Source of the DNA: Ariolimax columbianus | Taxonomy: Eukaryota; Mollusca; Gastropoda; Stylommatophora; Arionidae | Direction of reading: 5' to 3' | Assembly: GCA_036924085.1 (NCBI GenBank) | Contig: JAVGWX010000007.1 | Coordinates: 76,198,448 to 76,262,447 of the forward strand | Length of the DNA: 64,000 bases | In this document: positions 43,097 through 54,429 of the stretch, piece after piece | Position numbering within the stretch: position 1 is the stretch's first letter | How the letters are laid out: each line of letters opens with the position of its first letter | Position numbers and translations under genes: made by a program | The notes under the pieces: model-generated | The model's database searches: none | What the model was told of the DNA's origin: nothing | What the model saw: the letters and a program-made list of their open reading frames with translations, nothing else

Positions 43097-43485
43097 ACTG
43101 ATGCCTTTGTTAGAATCACTGAAGTCGAAGACTAAAGACAAACAAAAAGTAGAAACCATATTATGCCTTGCAAGTGTTGTTGCTACAGCCAACTGCTTAG
43201 AAATAATTAACTCAAATAAAAACGGGTGCCGCAAGTGGATGTGCTGGGCGGGAAGACGCAGCTTAACTGTCAAATACAGCACAATAACCTTCCGCTTAAA
43301 GAAAAAAGAGCGAGCTCCGAAGAAGACGAAGACGCATACAATAGATAAGAATGATGAATATCACTGCTTCTTTAGAGACATAACGTAACATGCGGTATAT
43401 AAGGCTTAGGTATGGTACAGTGCATTGCATCCTTGTAACCAACCCTTCTCCACATTTGTAATATGGAACCCTTGAGATCATGAAT

Positions 43486-43689
43486 TGTGGTACCGAGAAA
43501 ATGACCGCTGAGCATCTGCTGCAGAACTGCCCGACATACGAGGATCAGAGAGAGCAGATGTGGCCGTCACCAGTGGAACCACAAGAGAAGCTCTATGGCA
43601 GTGTCGACAGCCTCAGGATGACCGCCGCTTTTTTCGAAAAAATAATGGTTACTGTCTGACTGCGTACGAAGAAGAAGAAGAAGTAGAAG
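43486..43689 (+). mobile_element. Family J LINE, short 3' fragment
   Basis: The sequence from the GGTACCG-GAAAATGACCGC block to CGTACGAAGAAGAAGAAGAAG is nearly identical to 500-691. It encodes only the last 55 codons (MTAEHLLQNCPTYEDQREQM, KLYGSVDSLRMTAAFFEKI, MVTV). Strong 5' truncation. No convincing TSD. Confidence 0.88.
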
Positions 43690-44074
43690 AACACATGTAT
43701 AAGTCGTTGACTAGTGTGAATTTCAGTAAAATCCGTAGCCTGGCGGCATCCATTATGAACTTTATCTGCGTATCGCTCACTACTGTAAAGATACATCGAT
43801 TCCAACTTCGTTAACCGCACTGCCATGAAACACCCTGTCTCCAGGGATAACTGCGTGGTATAGAGGTGTACGTCTAGATCAGTATATTTCGCCTAACCAG
43901 ACGTCAGTCGTCTCTCCCCCCACATGGGACCACCACCTTTGTCGTGTAAAACAAATTATACACAAACCTGCACTGAAAGAACACCTAAAGTGATTTGAGT
44001 TTTTGTAAGGGGACAATGCCAGTCGTGGACGAGCTACTCCGGCCTCTGCACCCTCGCTGCTCTTGTATCCAATA
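43690..44074. other. No gene seen
   Basis: Nothing recognised. Confidence 0.45.
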
Positions 44075-44437
44075 TAATCTATTGTTCTACTTCTTTCTTT
44101 TGGCTTGTGTCCTGTTTGTGCTTTTCAGTGCCAGGTTATGAAGAGGTTTTTTGACTGGGCCATAGCATGTGTATCGTACACAGGAAGCTTTACTGCTTCT
44201 GTTATTTTTTCTATCCATCGGTTGCCTTCTCGGCCCTTTGCTTTTTATTCATTTTACCTGTATAGCATTGCTTTCTGGGGGATACTATCTGGTGTTTGAC
44301 GTGTCACGTAGCCGAACCATTTGGTTCGCTGCCTCTTGTTGAGGTCTGTCACTGATGTTGTACCTAGTTGTATTCTAATATCTCTGTTTCTGGTTTTATC
44401 CATTATTGATAATCCAAGCATTCTGCGTAGGCATTTC
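44075..44437 (-). mobile_element. LINE C-terminal relic, target of a family J insertion
   Basis: The minus strand from 44,437 reads MKCLRRMLGLSIMDKTRNRD, IRIQLGTTSVTDLNKRQR, TKWFGYVTRQTPDSIPQKAM and, after a shift, a region with GREGNRWIEKITEAVKLPV. The E-M-K-C-L-R-R-M-L and W-F-G-Y-V blocks match LINE ORF2 C-termini. A family J fragment starts immediately upstream with a 12-bp target duplication. Confidence 0.72.
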
Positions 44438-44449
44438 ATCTCTGTATTC

Positions 44450-45012
44450 TTCTTCTTCGTACGCTGTCAAACGTCAACCTGTATTTTTTCGAAAAAATCA
44501 GCGTTCATCCTGAGGCTGTCGGCACTGCCATAGAGCTTGTCTAGTATTGCCGCTGGTGATGGCCACATCTGCTTTCTCTGATCCTCGTATGTCGCGCAAT
44601 TTTGCAGCAAATGTTCTGCGGTCATTTTCCCGGTACAAAACGAGCATTCGTCAGTGCCACCTATCTTCAATTTGTTGAATAGGTGGTACCTCAGTCTATT
44701 GTGGCCAGTGCGAAGTCTGAAGACCACGACCTGCTCTCTTCTGTTCAACTGGTAATAGGCATCGATTTTTGTGTAGCCAGTATGTTCGATTTCCCATTTA
44801 GTCATGTATCTAGCTCTAATAAGCCGTTTTGACTCTTCGTATGTCACACTAGTGTCTGGTTGTGGTAGTCTTGCACCTTCTTTTGCCAGTCTGTCTACCT
44901 TCTCGTTGCCTTGGATGTTACAGTGGGATGGAACCCACTGTACCACTACTCTTTTTGATACGGACTGCTGGCATAGAGGACAGAGTACTGCTCTTAAATC
45001 ATTAAGTTCAGT
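44450..45012 (-). mobile_element. Family J LINE fragment with 12-bp TSD
   Basis: ATCTCTGTATTC occurs at 44,438-44,449 and 45,013-45,024, exactly flanking the insert. The minus frame begins in ELNDLRAVLCPLCQQSVSKR (end of RNase H), continues VVVQWVPSHCNIQGNEKVDR, LAKEGARLPQPD, YYQLNRREQVVVFRLRTGHN, RLRYHLFNKLKIGGTDEC, MTAEHLLQNCATYEDQRKQM and ends FFEKIQVDV; no stop or shift interrupts it. The (GAA)n tail is short (44,450-44,459). Intact frame and perfect TSD point to a young insertion. Confidence 0.93.
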
Positions 45013-45024
45013 ATCTCTGTATTC

Positions 45025-46720
45025 AAATGTCATGGTCACAAGATTAACAGAGTAGTATCCTTGATCCTTGCTCTGGTTCAACCCAAGTTGACGAAACGCT
45101 CCAATCAAATCAGCTGTAAATGGGTGCCTGTCTTACTGTTCAGAAAATAAAGGCAGCGAGGAATAGAGCTGATTTCCCCCCCCCCCCACCCCCAGCTCAT
45201 AAAATACTAGGACATGTCAGTAAATAGCCCACAATTTGCTATTAAACACTAACTAAATGGGATATGAACTTGAAAACTATTTATTATTACGCTTACATTG
45301 TCCCTTATGTCTCAACATAATATCAACCAACATTAATAGGCTTATCCCATCGCTTTATCAGTGCACGGAAATGCCCATTCGGTTCATTATATGTTCGTCA
45401 GTCAGTTGTCTGAGTGCCCAACACGAGCACCCCTTCCAGAAATTATATCGATCATGCAAACACCCTATTGCAGCTGCTCCACTGTCTGTCGTTTCAGTTC
45501 GATCCATTTCCCTCACCCACCTCACATATGCTTATGTTGCAACCTAAAAAAAACCAGCAGTCCGTGCTGCATCAGCAATTTGTGAGCGCCCATGAGAAAA
45601 TTCATCGACCCAGTTATGCACAACTTTACTCAACAAACACTTCTAACCGTATGTAGGAAGCATTTCCGTTTGAATATCCTTTGTAGAACGTCATTTTGCC
45701 TCCCCTCTTTAAAACAAAAAAACGCACAGCAGTACGGTGCACTTTGATTGTACACTCTATGAGCACGAACGTCATCTTGTAACTTGGCTGCACACACATG
45801 CGACACCTACCGTCTGCTCCCTACAGTAATCACAAAGCTGGCTGTCGCTGATACCTTTATGAACTACCAACTACATTTTTCAGTTCTCTCATAATTGTGT
45901 GACATACTTACTGACTACTTATCCAAATGGGCGAGACGTAGTTCGATTGAGTAGTTACTGCTTCACCCCCAACATCAGTGTTTGCTATCAGACTACCTTT
46001 ACCTTTTTATGATGACAAAGGAACATAAAATATTATCCAGATTTAAAATATTGCATTGGAGTATTTATAGTCCTATTTTTCTGGCAAGGGATTAATGCTA
46101 GCCTTCCAGCTAAACTGGACTCTGGAAATGGTAAATAAGGGGATGCAGTTAGTGAGTCGACAACTAAATGAAACGTAATCCCAAGTCGTGACGCGTCTTG
46201 ACAGGTAAGGTCCTGACCTGCACTTCATTTAAGTGAGACACATGACTGTTGAGAGACGTATTGAAACAGGCAGTATGTAATATCAGAGGCTTACAAATTG
46301 TCCCTAGTTTTATCTCGAACATGGAAAATATATGTGCGGGAAAAACGTTAACTTATAACTTGTTTTCCTTCTGTTTTCCCTAAAACACGTGGCTGCAACT
46401 GTACCTGTCTGGAGATTTCTATTTTGAGCTGTCTTTCTTAACTCCTCCAGGAGACCCCATTAGAGGCTAGCAGCCTCAACAACTTAAAGCATTGCTATTG
46501 AAACCACCACTGCAACTGTTTGAATCCAGGCTACCTGTAAAGGTGACCAGCAGGACGCGAATCATGTGTTGCTTGATCCCCTCAATTCTCTCTTCTTTGG
46601 TTGGTTCCAATTTAGTGCATGTCTGGCACTATTGTTATGTTTCGTTGTAAGGATTTATCATAGTTTCTCCCATTTTTCTTCGAATCTATGACTCACATTG
46701 TTGCCATTAAACATCTCTAA
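45025..46720. other. No gene seen, about 1.7 kb
   Basis: A C-run lies at 45,177-45,187, and a scrap resembling the S5 3' end at 45,955-46,010. No recognised gene. Confidence 0.5.
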
Positions 46721-47110
46721 AGGGCGACCCAGTAGTCTCGAGGTAAGGTGTTCGCCTCCGGTGCTGGAGGCCGCGGGTTCAAATCACGGTGGAGACCGCA
46801 ATTTTTTTCACGTCGATCATCCGGTACAAATGTCCCCTGATCTCTGAGTAATGAGATAAGACACCCGTGTGCAGTGGCGTGCACGTTAAATATCCTTTGG
46901 CAGTTGGAAATCGAAAATAGTAGGCCGCTGGTCGGGCAAAATTCAAGTTAAAAATCTACTCAAATTATTCAAGGGGTTCTCGCCCCACAGACAATATGTT
47001 ACAAAAAGGGGACTGTGACTGTAACATCAGGTCTTGGTTATGTGGTTAGCGGAGTGGCTTAGCTGGCGTCTGACAGGCTGCAGGTCTACTTTGCTGTAAT
47101 TTCACTTCCA
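46721..47110 (+). mobile_element. tRNA-derived SINE S2, copy 1
   Basis: The head AGTCTCGAGGTAAGGTGTTC, GCCTCCGGTGCTGGAGGC and GGGTTCAAATC (B box, 46,775-46,785) resembles a tRNA. The body includes CATCCGGTACAAATG, CCCCTGATCTCTGAGTAATG, CGTGTGCAGTGGCGTGCACG and TTAAA, then TATGTGGTTAGCGGAGTGGC, TGACAGGCTGCAGGTCTACT. It aligns with 57,275-57,600, which lacks about 60 bases after TTGGCAGTTG. The GTGCAGTGGCGTGCAC core is palindrome-like. The 3' module is shared with S3 in reverse. Confidence 0.85.
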
Positions 47111-47135
47111 TCAGTGTATGGGGACAAACGTGTGT

Positions 47136-47720
47136 CGAAGACAACAGCGAAGAACTGGACAACGATATGTAAAGAAGGGCATGAGTTAACGAAAGATCTT
47201 CCGAGACCAGGTCAGGCGCATATTGTTGGGTCAGAAGATGCCATCGCCAAAATTGAGATAGATATACGATTCACCATACACTGACTCCATTCTGCGATGA
47301 ATGTGAACTGGTCGATATCCTTCAGCTGTCCACATTTTCGACACTATTACCAGTTTCTGCTATTTCTTATTTGCTGTATGCCTTATATACTGCGTAACAT
47401 AACGCCTGTAGTGTTACCTTGAATTCGGAGGAAGGAGAATAAATTACGCGAGAAAATATAATGTGTGTCCATTAATACTGAAGAGTCATGTGCGTGATGG
47501 GAACAATTGTGCCCGTAAATAGGGGACTAATCTTGAAATCCTAAGCGCCGCGACAAGTTCATGACCTGGCTTCCAAGATTGATCGTATCCAGTACTATGC
47601 GACTATCTTTACCTTACCAGTGGCATATGCCTAGAAGATGACTATTTGTGGGACCTTTACTCCCTGGTATTGCTAAAATGGCCCTGTTTGTAGTTGAAAG
47701 ATGCACGCTTTCACTTAACT
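47136..47720. other. No gene seen
   Basis: Nothing recognised. Confidence 0.45.
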
Positions 47721-48200
47721 TTCTTCTTCTTCTTCTTTTTATGATCTCGCCAGACGAGTTCTCACAGTGATGAACTTTACCCTTTACTGGAGTTCCTCTT
47801 TAGCTAGGTACAGTTTTGCGTGTAGTAGTGAATCTTTAAGTCAGTGTATCTTCCTTACCTGGTCGCACAGGGGACACTCCTGGAAAAAATGCTCGGCAGT
47901 TTACTAGTTTAGTCCACAGGAGTGAAGCAGACAGTTGAAACTTGTGCATACATGTGTTTATTATGTTTTTCGTGCCGTCCTGAGACAAAGAATGGTGATC
48001 TGTCCCTGCTAGTCAAGGTTGTGGTGGTCTTCGTTGAGTTCATTCTGCTCTCTTCTGACAGGCTGGATAACTCTATTGCTCTCAAAATATGTGATTTCAG
48101 TGTGTTCTTGTTCACACTCTTTCAAAATCTACAAGCCGATCAGCTTTCTCATTCCCCGATACACCACAATGGGATAATAGGCATTGAATTATGGTTCTTT
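47721..48200 (-). mobile_element. Jockey-like LINE relic with GAA tail
   Basis: On the minus strand HCGVSGNEKADRL (about 48,160, end of RNase H) is followed by KNTLKSHILRAIELSS, SLSEESRMN and a DRSPFFVSGRHEK region, then TAKLPSIFSR-like and CPLCDQVRK blocks and a tail of GAAGAAGAAGAAG (47,722-47,740). The order equals that of the relic at 4,350-4,615. Multiple frame changes. The shared GAA tail suggests a sister family of J. Confidence 0.7.
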
Positions 48201-49074
48201 TTATGAATTATTATCAATCTTGCTTGCAACTCGTTTAAGTGACACTTTCACCAAAAACAGAGGGCCCAACTTTTACTAAACAACAAACAACTTTGTCTCT
48301 GCATATAATATGCATCACAAGAAAGCAAAAAAACAGTTGGATATTTATGCTTTCTACATTTTTAGTCATTCGTTAGTTTTATATTCCGTCGTTATAAAAT
48401 CTCTTGAATTGAAGGAAATCAGAACAAATAGAAACGCGCAGCTAGACTCGAATCTACGAAAAAGCATAAAACGTGCTGTACTTTCTCGTTACAGACAGTG
48501 ATTTCTTGACAAATATTTATGGGACGGAGGAAGCTTCCACTTTACTTCGGAAAGAATAATATGTATTCTGGACACCTGTAAAAGATACATTTATTATCCT
48601 CTTTTCCTTCTCTCGATGTTCATTCCTTGCTGTATCTATAAACAAGGGTTTTTTGGCTTTTTATCTTTTGAATCTTTCTCTTTTTTTTCATTAGCCTTGT
48701 TTCCTTTGGTGAAATACGTAGTACTGTGTTTTCCACCTTACGACCTAGTGTAGGTATTTTATTAGGGGTTCATTTACCTATCTGGTTCATGAATATGTAC
48801 ACATGCGTTTGAATCGTGAGGTACGCTACTGCGTGACATTCCCAGTAATGTTGGTCCATCTAGAAGATTAATAGACTACATTATAAATGTTGTTTGCCTC
48901 TGCAATCACCAGGAAAGTGTTTTATTTTACCATCTGAAGAAAAAACCGAAGTTTTGAACCCGTGTCCCCTTGGTCTGAATGTCCGTGTCGCAACTAATTG
49001 GCCACCCATTCTTTCCTCAGCACAACAAAAGAAAAAGCTAGTAGTCCATGATATCAGCAAATGGACCATACAGG
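48201..49074. other. No gene seen
   Basis: AT-rich. No recognised motif. Confidence 0.45.
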
Positions 49075-49280
49075 GTTTGAGAGAGGCGAGAATGAGAGAG
49101 AGAAAGAGAGAGAGAGAGAAGTACGGTAAAACACCATAAGCGAATGACATATTTAATGAAGCATTTCGTGAACAAATTGGGAATCTAAGTGAATGAACTG
49201 TGACAACATGCTAACTTCATTCCAATACCTTTCTTTCCATATATATTTCATTGATCCCATTGTTATGGTGTTCCTCGCCT
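49075..49280. repeat. Dispersed repeat D2, copy 1
   Basis: GAGAGAGGCGA, AAGTACGGTAAAACACC, GACATATTTAATGAAGCATT, TCGTG, GAATCTAAGTGAATGAACT and CTTTCCATATATATTTCATT match 52,757-52,925 in the same orientation. The GA-rich part is longer here. The family is unknown. Confidence 0.7.
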
Positions 49281-51035
49281 AAACAAGACACATTTTCACT
49301 ATAGCAACATCGACAAGTTCACCCTAGTGGCTCCCGGACGAAATAGAATAGAACCACGCCTTAATAGTTGGTCTTTCGACTCGTTTCGGTGTTGGGGTCG
49401 TTTTCTGATGTTTGGTGGTTCCTGTTCGAATTATTATTCACAACTCCTTCACCAGGTGCTATTAAGGATTTTATTATGTGGAATTGATGTGATTTCGATT
49501 GGTTATCTTGTTTATTATGCTGCATTTCATACCTGGCTCAAGCCGTGGGAGACCAGTCCATGACGGAGTTCAACGTTCCGCTTAACTGTACTTCAGAATC
49601 AAGTCCAGGTTATCACTATTCAAAGACCTTCCAGCTCGAACTGAAGCAGACTTCCTCCTGCCCGTCCCTCCCTCCACCGGAGGTTACACGATACCTCTCC
49701 CAGCCTCGTATTTTCAGCACAGCAAGGGTCACGCTGACCAAAAGGTGGACACAATCAGAAGCCTCGGCGGCGGGATACGGAAAAAAAGGAAGTTTGACAC
49801 AGATAGACACGGAAAGCCTGACACAAACATTGGGCTAACACTCCTCGCGGCCGTCATCCCAAGGCAGTGGAGTACTTGGCTCCACCTGGGAAGTATGTAG
49901 GGATTTCAGACGCTACGCATGAACACAGCCTCTACAGTTGGACATGGTAGTGGTCGATCGAGGCAACGTGCCTGTGACGCCTACGCGAACATTAGTATTA
50001 TTATTCCTTCCTCGTATATCTTAAGAGGCGACGAAAGAAGGTTTTTTTATTGGGTTCAGGACATCGCCATCTAATAACCGTTGTTGTATAACCCTGCTGC
50101 AAATGACAAGTCAGGATTTCCTAAAAGCTGGCTAAGGTAAGTAGCACTTTACAGAAAGTAGCTTCTTACAGCCACAACCTATTTGACTGTTATAAGTTTC
50201 TTGGTAAGTGTGCAGTACTGTAGGTTGCCATTACTTTCCGTACGTGGAGGAGCAATCGCTCGAGAAACATACACAATCTCTGCCAACATGGGCCTGAGGA
50301 AAAATCTGGAGTAATAAGGCAGTCTAGTAGCCAAATGTAATGCTGAAACTTTGCTTTAACAATTGGAACGTCGAGGAAAGTTAAGTTCACAACTCGTTAA
50401 TAGCAACAATTAAACAACACCCATGCTAATTGTCGCCAATCAGTCAACGTTTGATGATGATGAGGTCTGATCCTTTGATACTTGCCCATTCATAGTCTGC
50501 TAGATGGACGATGTCCTGGCAAACAATCATACACTCAGACATCTGAAAGCTATCTCAGAGGTGTGAAGAAATTCGAAACAGAGATTAGAAGCTAAAGCAT
50601 CACAGGAATGCAGAAACGATTAGTTCCAGGCCACGCAAGTAACATACATACAGGAAGTGTGGAAAGTAAAACTAGTCTGCCACAGACTACAGTGAGTTCA
50701 ATGAAAGCTTATATACCGGGATTGATTTCTGATACGCAGGAAAACATGTAAATCACTCTTTTATCCAGTATCGATTATGTCTTGTTGTTTCTAAAAATAC
50801 TAAGGCGAGGCTGCGACGGTACTGTGGATTAAAATGAGTAAAAATTTTTTAAAAATCGGATAGTTATGGTTTAGGTGCCGTTTTGGAACATAAACATGAA
50901 GAATACTTAAATGATCTTCGTTATGGATAATACACCAACAACTAATACATCATGAAAGGTAGAGATGAACAGTCCACGCATAACCTGAGCTAAACATTCG
51001 TTTACGTGTTCATCTCTATTGTACTCCTTGATCTA
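49281..51035. other. Unassigned, about 1.75 kb, with one 97-aa frame
   Basis: The plus frame 49,545-49,838 (97 aa; SPGYHYSKTFQLELKQTSSC, PSLPPPEVTRYLSQPRI) is not recognised. It lies in locally GC-richer DNA that continues to about 49,990 (GGCTCCACCTGGGAAG, GTGGTCGATCGAGGCAACGT, then TATTATTATTCC). The latter looks like a transposon end with a TTA-type tail, but I could not assign it. Confidence 0.3.
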
Positions 51036-51215
51036 CAATCTCTTAGACTGGCTGGTTGCTGTCTCTACCAGGGCTGCCACTTTGAGGCAGAATTGGGTCT
51101 TGGTGAGATTCGGGTCACTGACCCTGGCGCAAGCAGCCATCTATGAGTTCCTGGCTGTTGTCATCTAATTTAATGCTGCATCGTCGGTCCCGTCCCAGAG
51201 CGGCATCTGAACCAT
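51036..51215 (-). mobile_element. SINE-like S6, partial copy
   Basis: In reverse it matches the 5' half of S6: GGCAGCCCTGGTAGAGACAG, CACCAAGACCC, GGGTCAGTGACCCGA, AACCAGCCAGTCTAAG. The 3' half with the GAAGTCGG core is absent. Confidence 0.6.
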
Positions 51216-51539
51216 ACTTAGACATGTTTTTATACTCGGTATACTTTATAGATTTTATTTCACACCAGACAAATTAGCCCACACTCAGTATACTATTGGT
51301 ATGTGTGATTAACAGAGAATGATCTACACTAGAGCAGCTGCTTAGACAACACTGTTAACCGCTCCTTTCTGTCTTGGTTTTACTCATGTCTTTGCCTCCA
51401 ACAAAGACCTCAAACAAACTAATAGAACAATGTAGCAAGATATAAGGCACGATTTCAAGACTATAGTGTGGAACAAAATTCTTACTTGGCTCTGGAGTGC
51501 GCCGAGTATAGCCAAAAGGACTGTCTTCTGTTGACAGTC

Positions 51540-51898
51540 AGTGGGGATCAAGATGGTGAGCAGCGCATGAGCTGCAGTGGTCAGCGACCCATAGCTGACT
51601 GCTAGCGTCAGGGCCAGCGAACCATATCTGCCAAGACCCTTCTACACCTCCACGCGGTGATCCTGGATAACACGCTGCAGCAGGGAAGACTGGCTAAGGA
51701 GAAGGGATAGAAGAGGGAATGCTAACAGGTACTCAAAAATGCTTGCTGAAGTCGGAGTATTGGACCGAAAGGTGCAAATATCGCATCCAAGCTGTAAACT
51801 ACGACACCGCATTCTGTTCTCTGGACTACATTCTGCTACTTACCCTTTCAGGGTTTGGTAGTGGGAGATTTAGAACGAAAGAAGAAGAAGAAGACAGT
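51540..51898 (+). mobile_element. SINE-like S6, full copy with GAA tail
   Basis: The copy spans GCATGAGCTGCAGTGGTCAG, CGACCCATAGCTGACTGCTA, GCAGCAGGGAAGACTGGCTA, GCTTGCTGAAGTCGG, CCGAAAGGTGCAAATATCGC, TGTAAACTACGACAC and GGACTACATTCTGCTACTTA, then GGGAGATTTAGAACGAA and GAAGAAGAAGAAG (51,880-51,893). It aligns throughout with 61,380-61,685. No tRNA boxes were identified, so SINE is an inference from length, lack of coding and the LINE-like tail. Confidence 0.8.
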
Positions 51899-52134
51899 CA
51901 GTGAATTTCATCCCTGCTAAACAACACAAACTGGATGCTGATTGTTATTTATGGTTGATAACAAAAAACAAACAAAAATACTAAATGTGCAGCGAATGTG
52001 CCTAAAATAATTTCGTTGATGGAAAAGAGAAAAAAAGCAAAAATTAAACTTCGCACCACATATCATACAGCCATACTACCATATCTTCCACCTCATTGAA
52101 TAGATGGGGTATTAGTAAAATCTAGGATATAACG

Positions 52135-52385
52135 ATGCAGCACAGTGAGTCAGCAACTCATATCTGGCTGCTTGCATCAGAGTCAACGAACCAGAGCTGA
52201 TCAAGACCCTATTCCACCTCCAAGATGCGGCCCTGGAAACAGACTGCACTAGTGTAGTCTGGCTAAGAGAATAAGGATCGCAGTGGGAAGGCAAAACCGT
52301 TAACAAATAAAGCCAGCTGAAATCGTATGCGTCGGGCCGAAAGGAAGATATATCGCAGCCTCACTGTAGAAGTAGAAGAAATAAA
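52135..52385 (+). mobile_element. SINE-like S6, diverged copy
   Basis: GTCAGCAACTCATA, CATCAGAGTCAACGAACCAG, AGCTGATCAAGACCC, CACCTCCAAG, CTGGAAACAGACTGCAC, TAGTCTGGCTAAGAGAA, GCCGAAAGGAAGATATATCG and CAGCCTCACTGTA follow the order in the copy at 51.54 kb. It ends in AGAAGTAGAAGAAATAAAA. Confidence 0.7.
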
Positions 52386-52756
52386 ATGTTAATAGCAAAG
52401 GAACGTTCATATATTTTCACCAGCGGAAGAAAACGAATGGAGAGACAAATACTTTGTAATAGGGTTTGAACATTTTATCGTTCAGAATGTTCCATTTAAG
52501 CCATTGCTCTTAGAGCTGTTGATTCGTCTATGAGCATCGATTTTCTCTTGAGGAGAAGGAATTATTCGGAATAATTGATGGCGAACATGAAGAAATTGGG
52601 AATTTTAGGATAAGGGCTCACTGCATTGCTTTGACAATACTAATACAACACTTTGAGTTATCTGAAGCGGGCAGAGAAAGCTCACAATATGTTCATCTCT
52701 AAAGGAATGGTCAGCGAAAATAAAGCAATAATATTGCCTGCCGGGGGATGGGGTGA
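52386..52756. other. No gene seen
   Basis: Nothing recognised. Confidence 0.4.
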
Positions 52757-52925
52757 GAGAGGCGATGAGAAAGAAAAGTACGTTAAATTACCGTAAACAA
52801 GTGACATATTTAATGGAGCATTTCGTGTAAAAATTGGAAATCTAAGCGAATGAACTAATACAACTGTGACAATTTCATTACAATACATTACTTTCCATAT
52901 TTATTTCATTTGTCCGATTGTATTG
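52757..52925. repeat. Dispersed repeat D2, copy 2
   Basis: It matches 49,075-49,280: GAGAGAGGCGATGAGAAAGA, AAGTACGTTAAATTACC, GTGACATATTTAATGGAGCA, TTTCGTG, AATCTAAGCGAATGAACTA, TACTTTCCATATTTATTTCA. The two copies lie 3.6 kb apart. Confidence 0.7.
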
Positions 52926-53229
52926 TGTATGTCTACCTTATTCGATATGGCTGAATGAAATTGCTGGCCAGGTCGGACTCAAATGGTGATACATTTGTTT
53001 ATAATCTGTAATCCTGGTATTCAGTATCAGGCAAAGGCAGTATCTGGTACCAGGTAGCCAAATATTGTTTAAACTTAATTGGTTTGGCACTGGAGTACCA
53101 TGTTGGACTAAGAGTTTCACTCAGGCCATTGTTGATAAAGCAATAATTGAAGTGGGTCTGATAGTATCAGGGTGCCTAAAACCCACCTCATTGATAAAAT
53201 ATAGCCTATAACTGGTAGAGCACCACCCG
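52926..53229. other. No gene seen
   Basis: Nothing recognised. Confidence 0.4.
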
Positions 53230-53459
53230 AGATTCAAAGAAGCGTGGTAGCAGAAGTTGGACGAGTAAAACAGAAGCCCAAGGCACCCAATGTTTGGTCA
53301 TAAGGTACACAGCGCAAACATCAAATCCAGACATAGATTCCTAAAATCAACAGCATACACAGACACACCATGAAAGTCGCCGTATCGAGATATGGTACAA
53401 ATTGATTCTGGTCCCAGATATGGAACTTCGGAAGGAACCTGCCCCGGACATTATCTACC

Positions 53460-53695
53460 ATACACAACATGGATGTCGATGATCCAGACTCCGAACTGGT
53501 GTATCACGGTACAAGAGGAATATGAAATGATGGGGATACACAGATGATGACACATGGGACTGTGGCGCAATGCATGACCCTGACCATCTGATGACCTGTC
53601 CCGACCTCCAGGAAAACTGTAATAGCTGCGATATGCTGGAAGCAAATGACAAGGCAATCCATGTCGCTGAATACTGGATGCATCCTTTTTAACGT
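53460..53695 (+). mobile_element. LINE C-terminal relic with Cys/His cluster
   Basis: RLRTGVSRYKRNMK, a stop, WGYTDDDTWDCGAMHDPDHL, MTCPDLQENCNSCDMLEAND and KAIHVAEYWMHPF with stop near 53,692. The C-x-C-G, H-x4-H-L and x-C-P spacing is a common C-terminal zinc-type cluster of non-LTR retrotransposons, different from that of family J. RT is not preserved. The 230 bases upstream may belong to the same element but are unreadable. Confidence 0.7.
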
Positions 53696-53699
53696 GGTG

Positions 53700-53865
53700 C
53701 TTGAACACGGAAAGTAAGTACTCAGGCCATCTCATTGATGGACGACCCCGTGGTCGCTTAAAGTTGTAGGTCCACCATGACGTCATATTTCGTGCCATCT
53801 GGTGTCCATCATACGTACCACATGCCACGCCCATCTGACTGATTTTAACAATGCAGCATCTACAA
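53700..53865 (-). mobile_element. LINE C-terminal scrap
   Basis: The minus strand has an AWHVVRMMDTRWHEI-like block in one frame and YNFKRPRGRPSMRWPEYLLS in another, equal to the W-x-G-H-V-x-R-M and GRPxxRW motifs of LINE ORF2. It abuts the preceding relic in the opposite orientation. Confidence 0.6.
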
Positions 53866-54429
53866 CGCCCGTGAAAGCCTGCCTGCTGAGCTGTGAAATG
53901 GGTGACATAGAGAGACTGTCTGATGCATTGGGATAAGGAAATTCATTGAAGACGTCTACCACTCACATCTGGTAGTCGCTTTCCACATGCACAAAGTGTG
54001 ACTTCAGAAGTGTTCAATTGAGCTAAATTAGAAAATGAAGACACATCACTGCATGTTTTGTTGTATTTTCAATATATGTAGTTGTATGAAGTGGTTAATT
54101 GTTCGTGCTTAATGGTAGACCAGATTAAAAGATATAACAAGTATTCCGCTAATTGAATTATGCGCACAGAGATGTTGGTTGACACACTGCCACCCTAACA
54201 GCCTGCATTGGCATGGTTGGTGCAGCGTAATGCAAATCGCATTGTTACTTTCCAACTGACATCGTCTATCGGTCTTTAATTATAACATGAAGCTAGGTCA
54301 ATGAACTGACCACACCGAAAAAGCTAACGCGCAAATTTGATTTTAAATCAGCTAAATGTTCTAAATATGTGTAGAAGATCAGTCCATAGTCGAGGAAACG
54401 GGATGGGCTATACAAGAGTTGCTCAATAA
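53866..54429. other. No gene seen
   Basis: Nothing recognised. Confidence 0.4.

Noticed and set aside
43101..43388. 95-aa plus frame after the old J relic
   Set aside because: It is basic, with a KWMCWAGRR segment that faintly recalls DNA-transposon proteins, but no motif could be aligned with confidence.
49545..49838. 97-aa plus frame in GC-richer DNA as a gene
   Set aside because: No recognised motif, and the flanking sequence looks like an unidentified transposon end.
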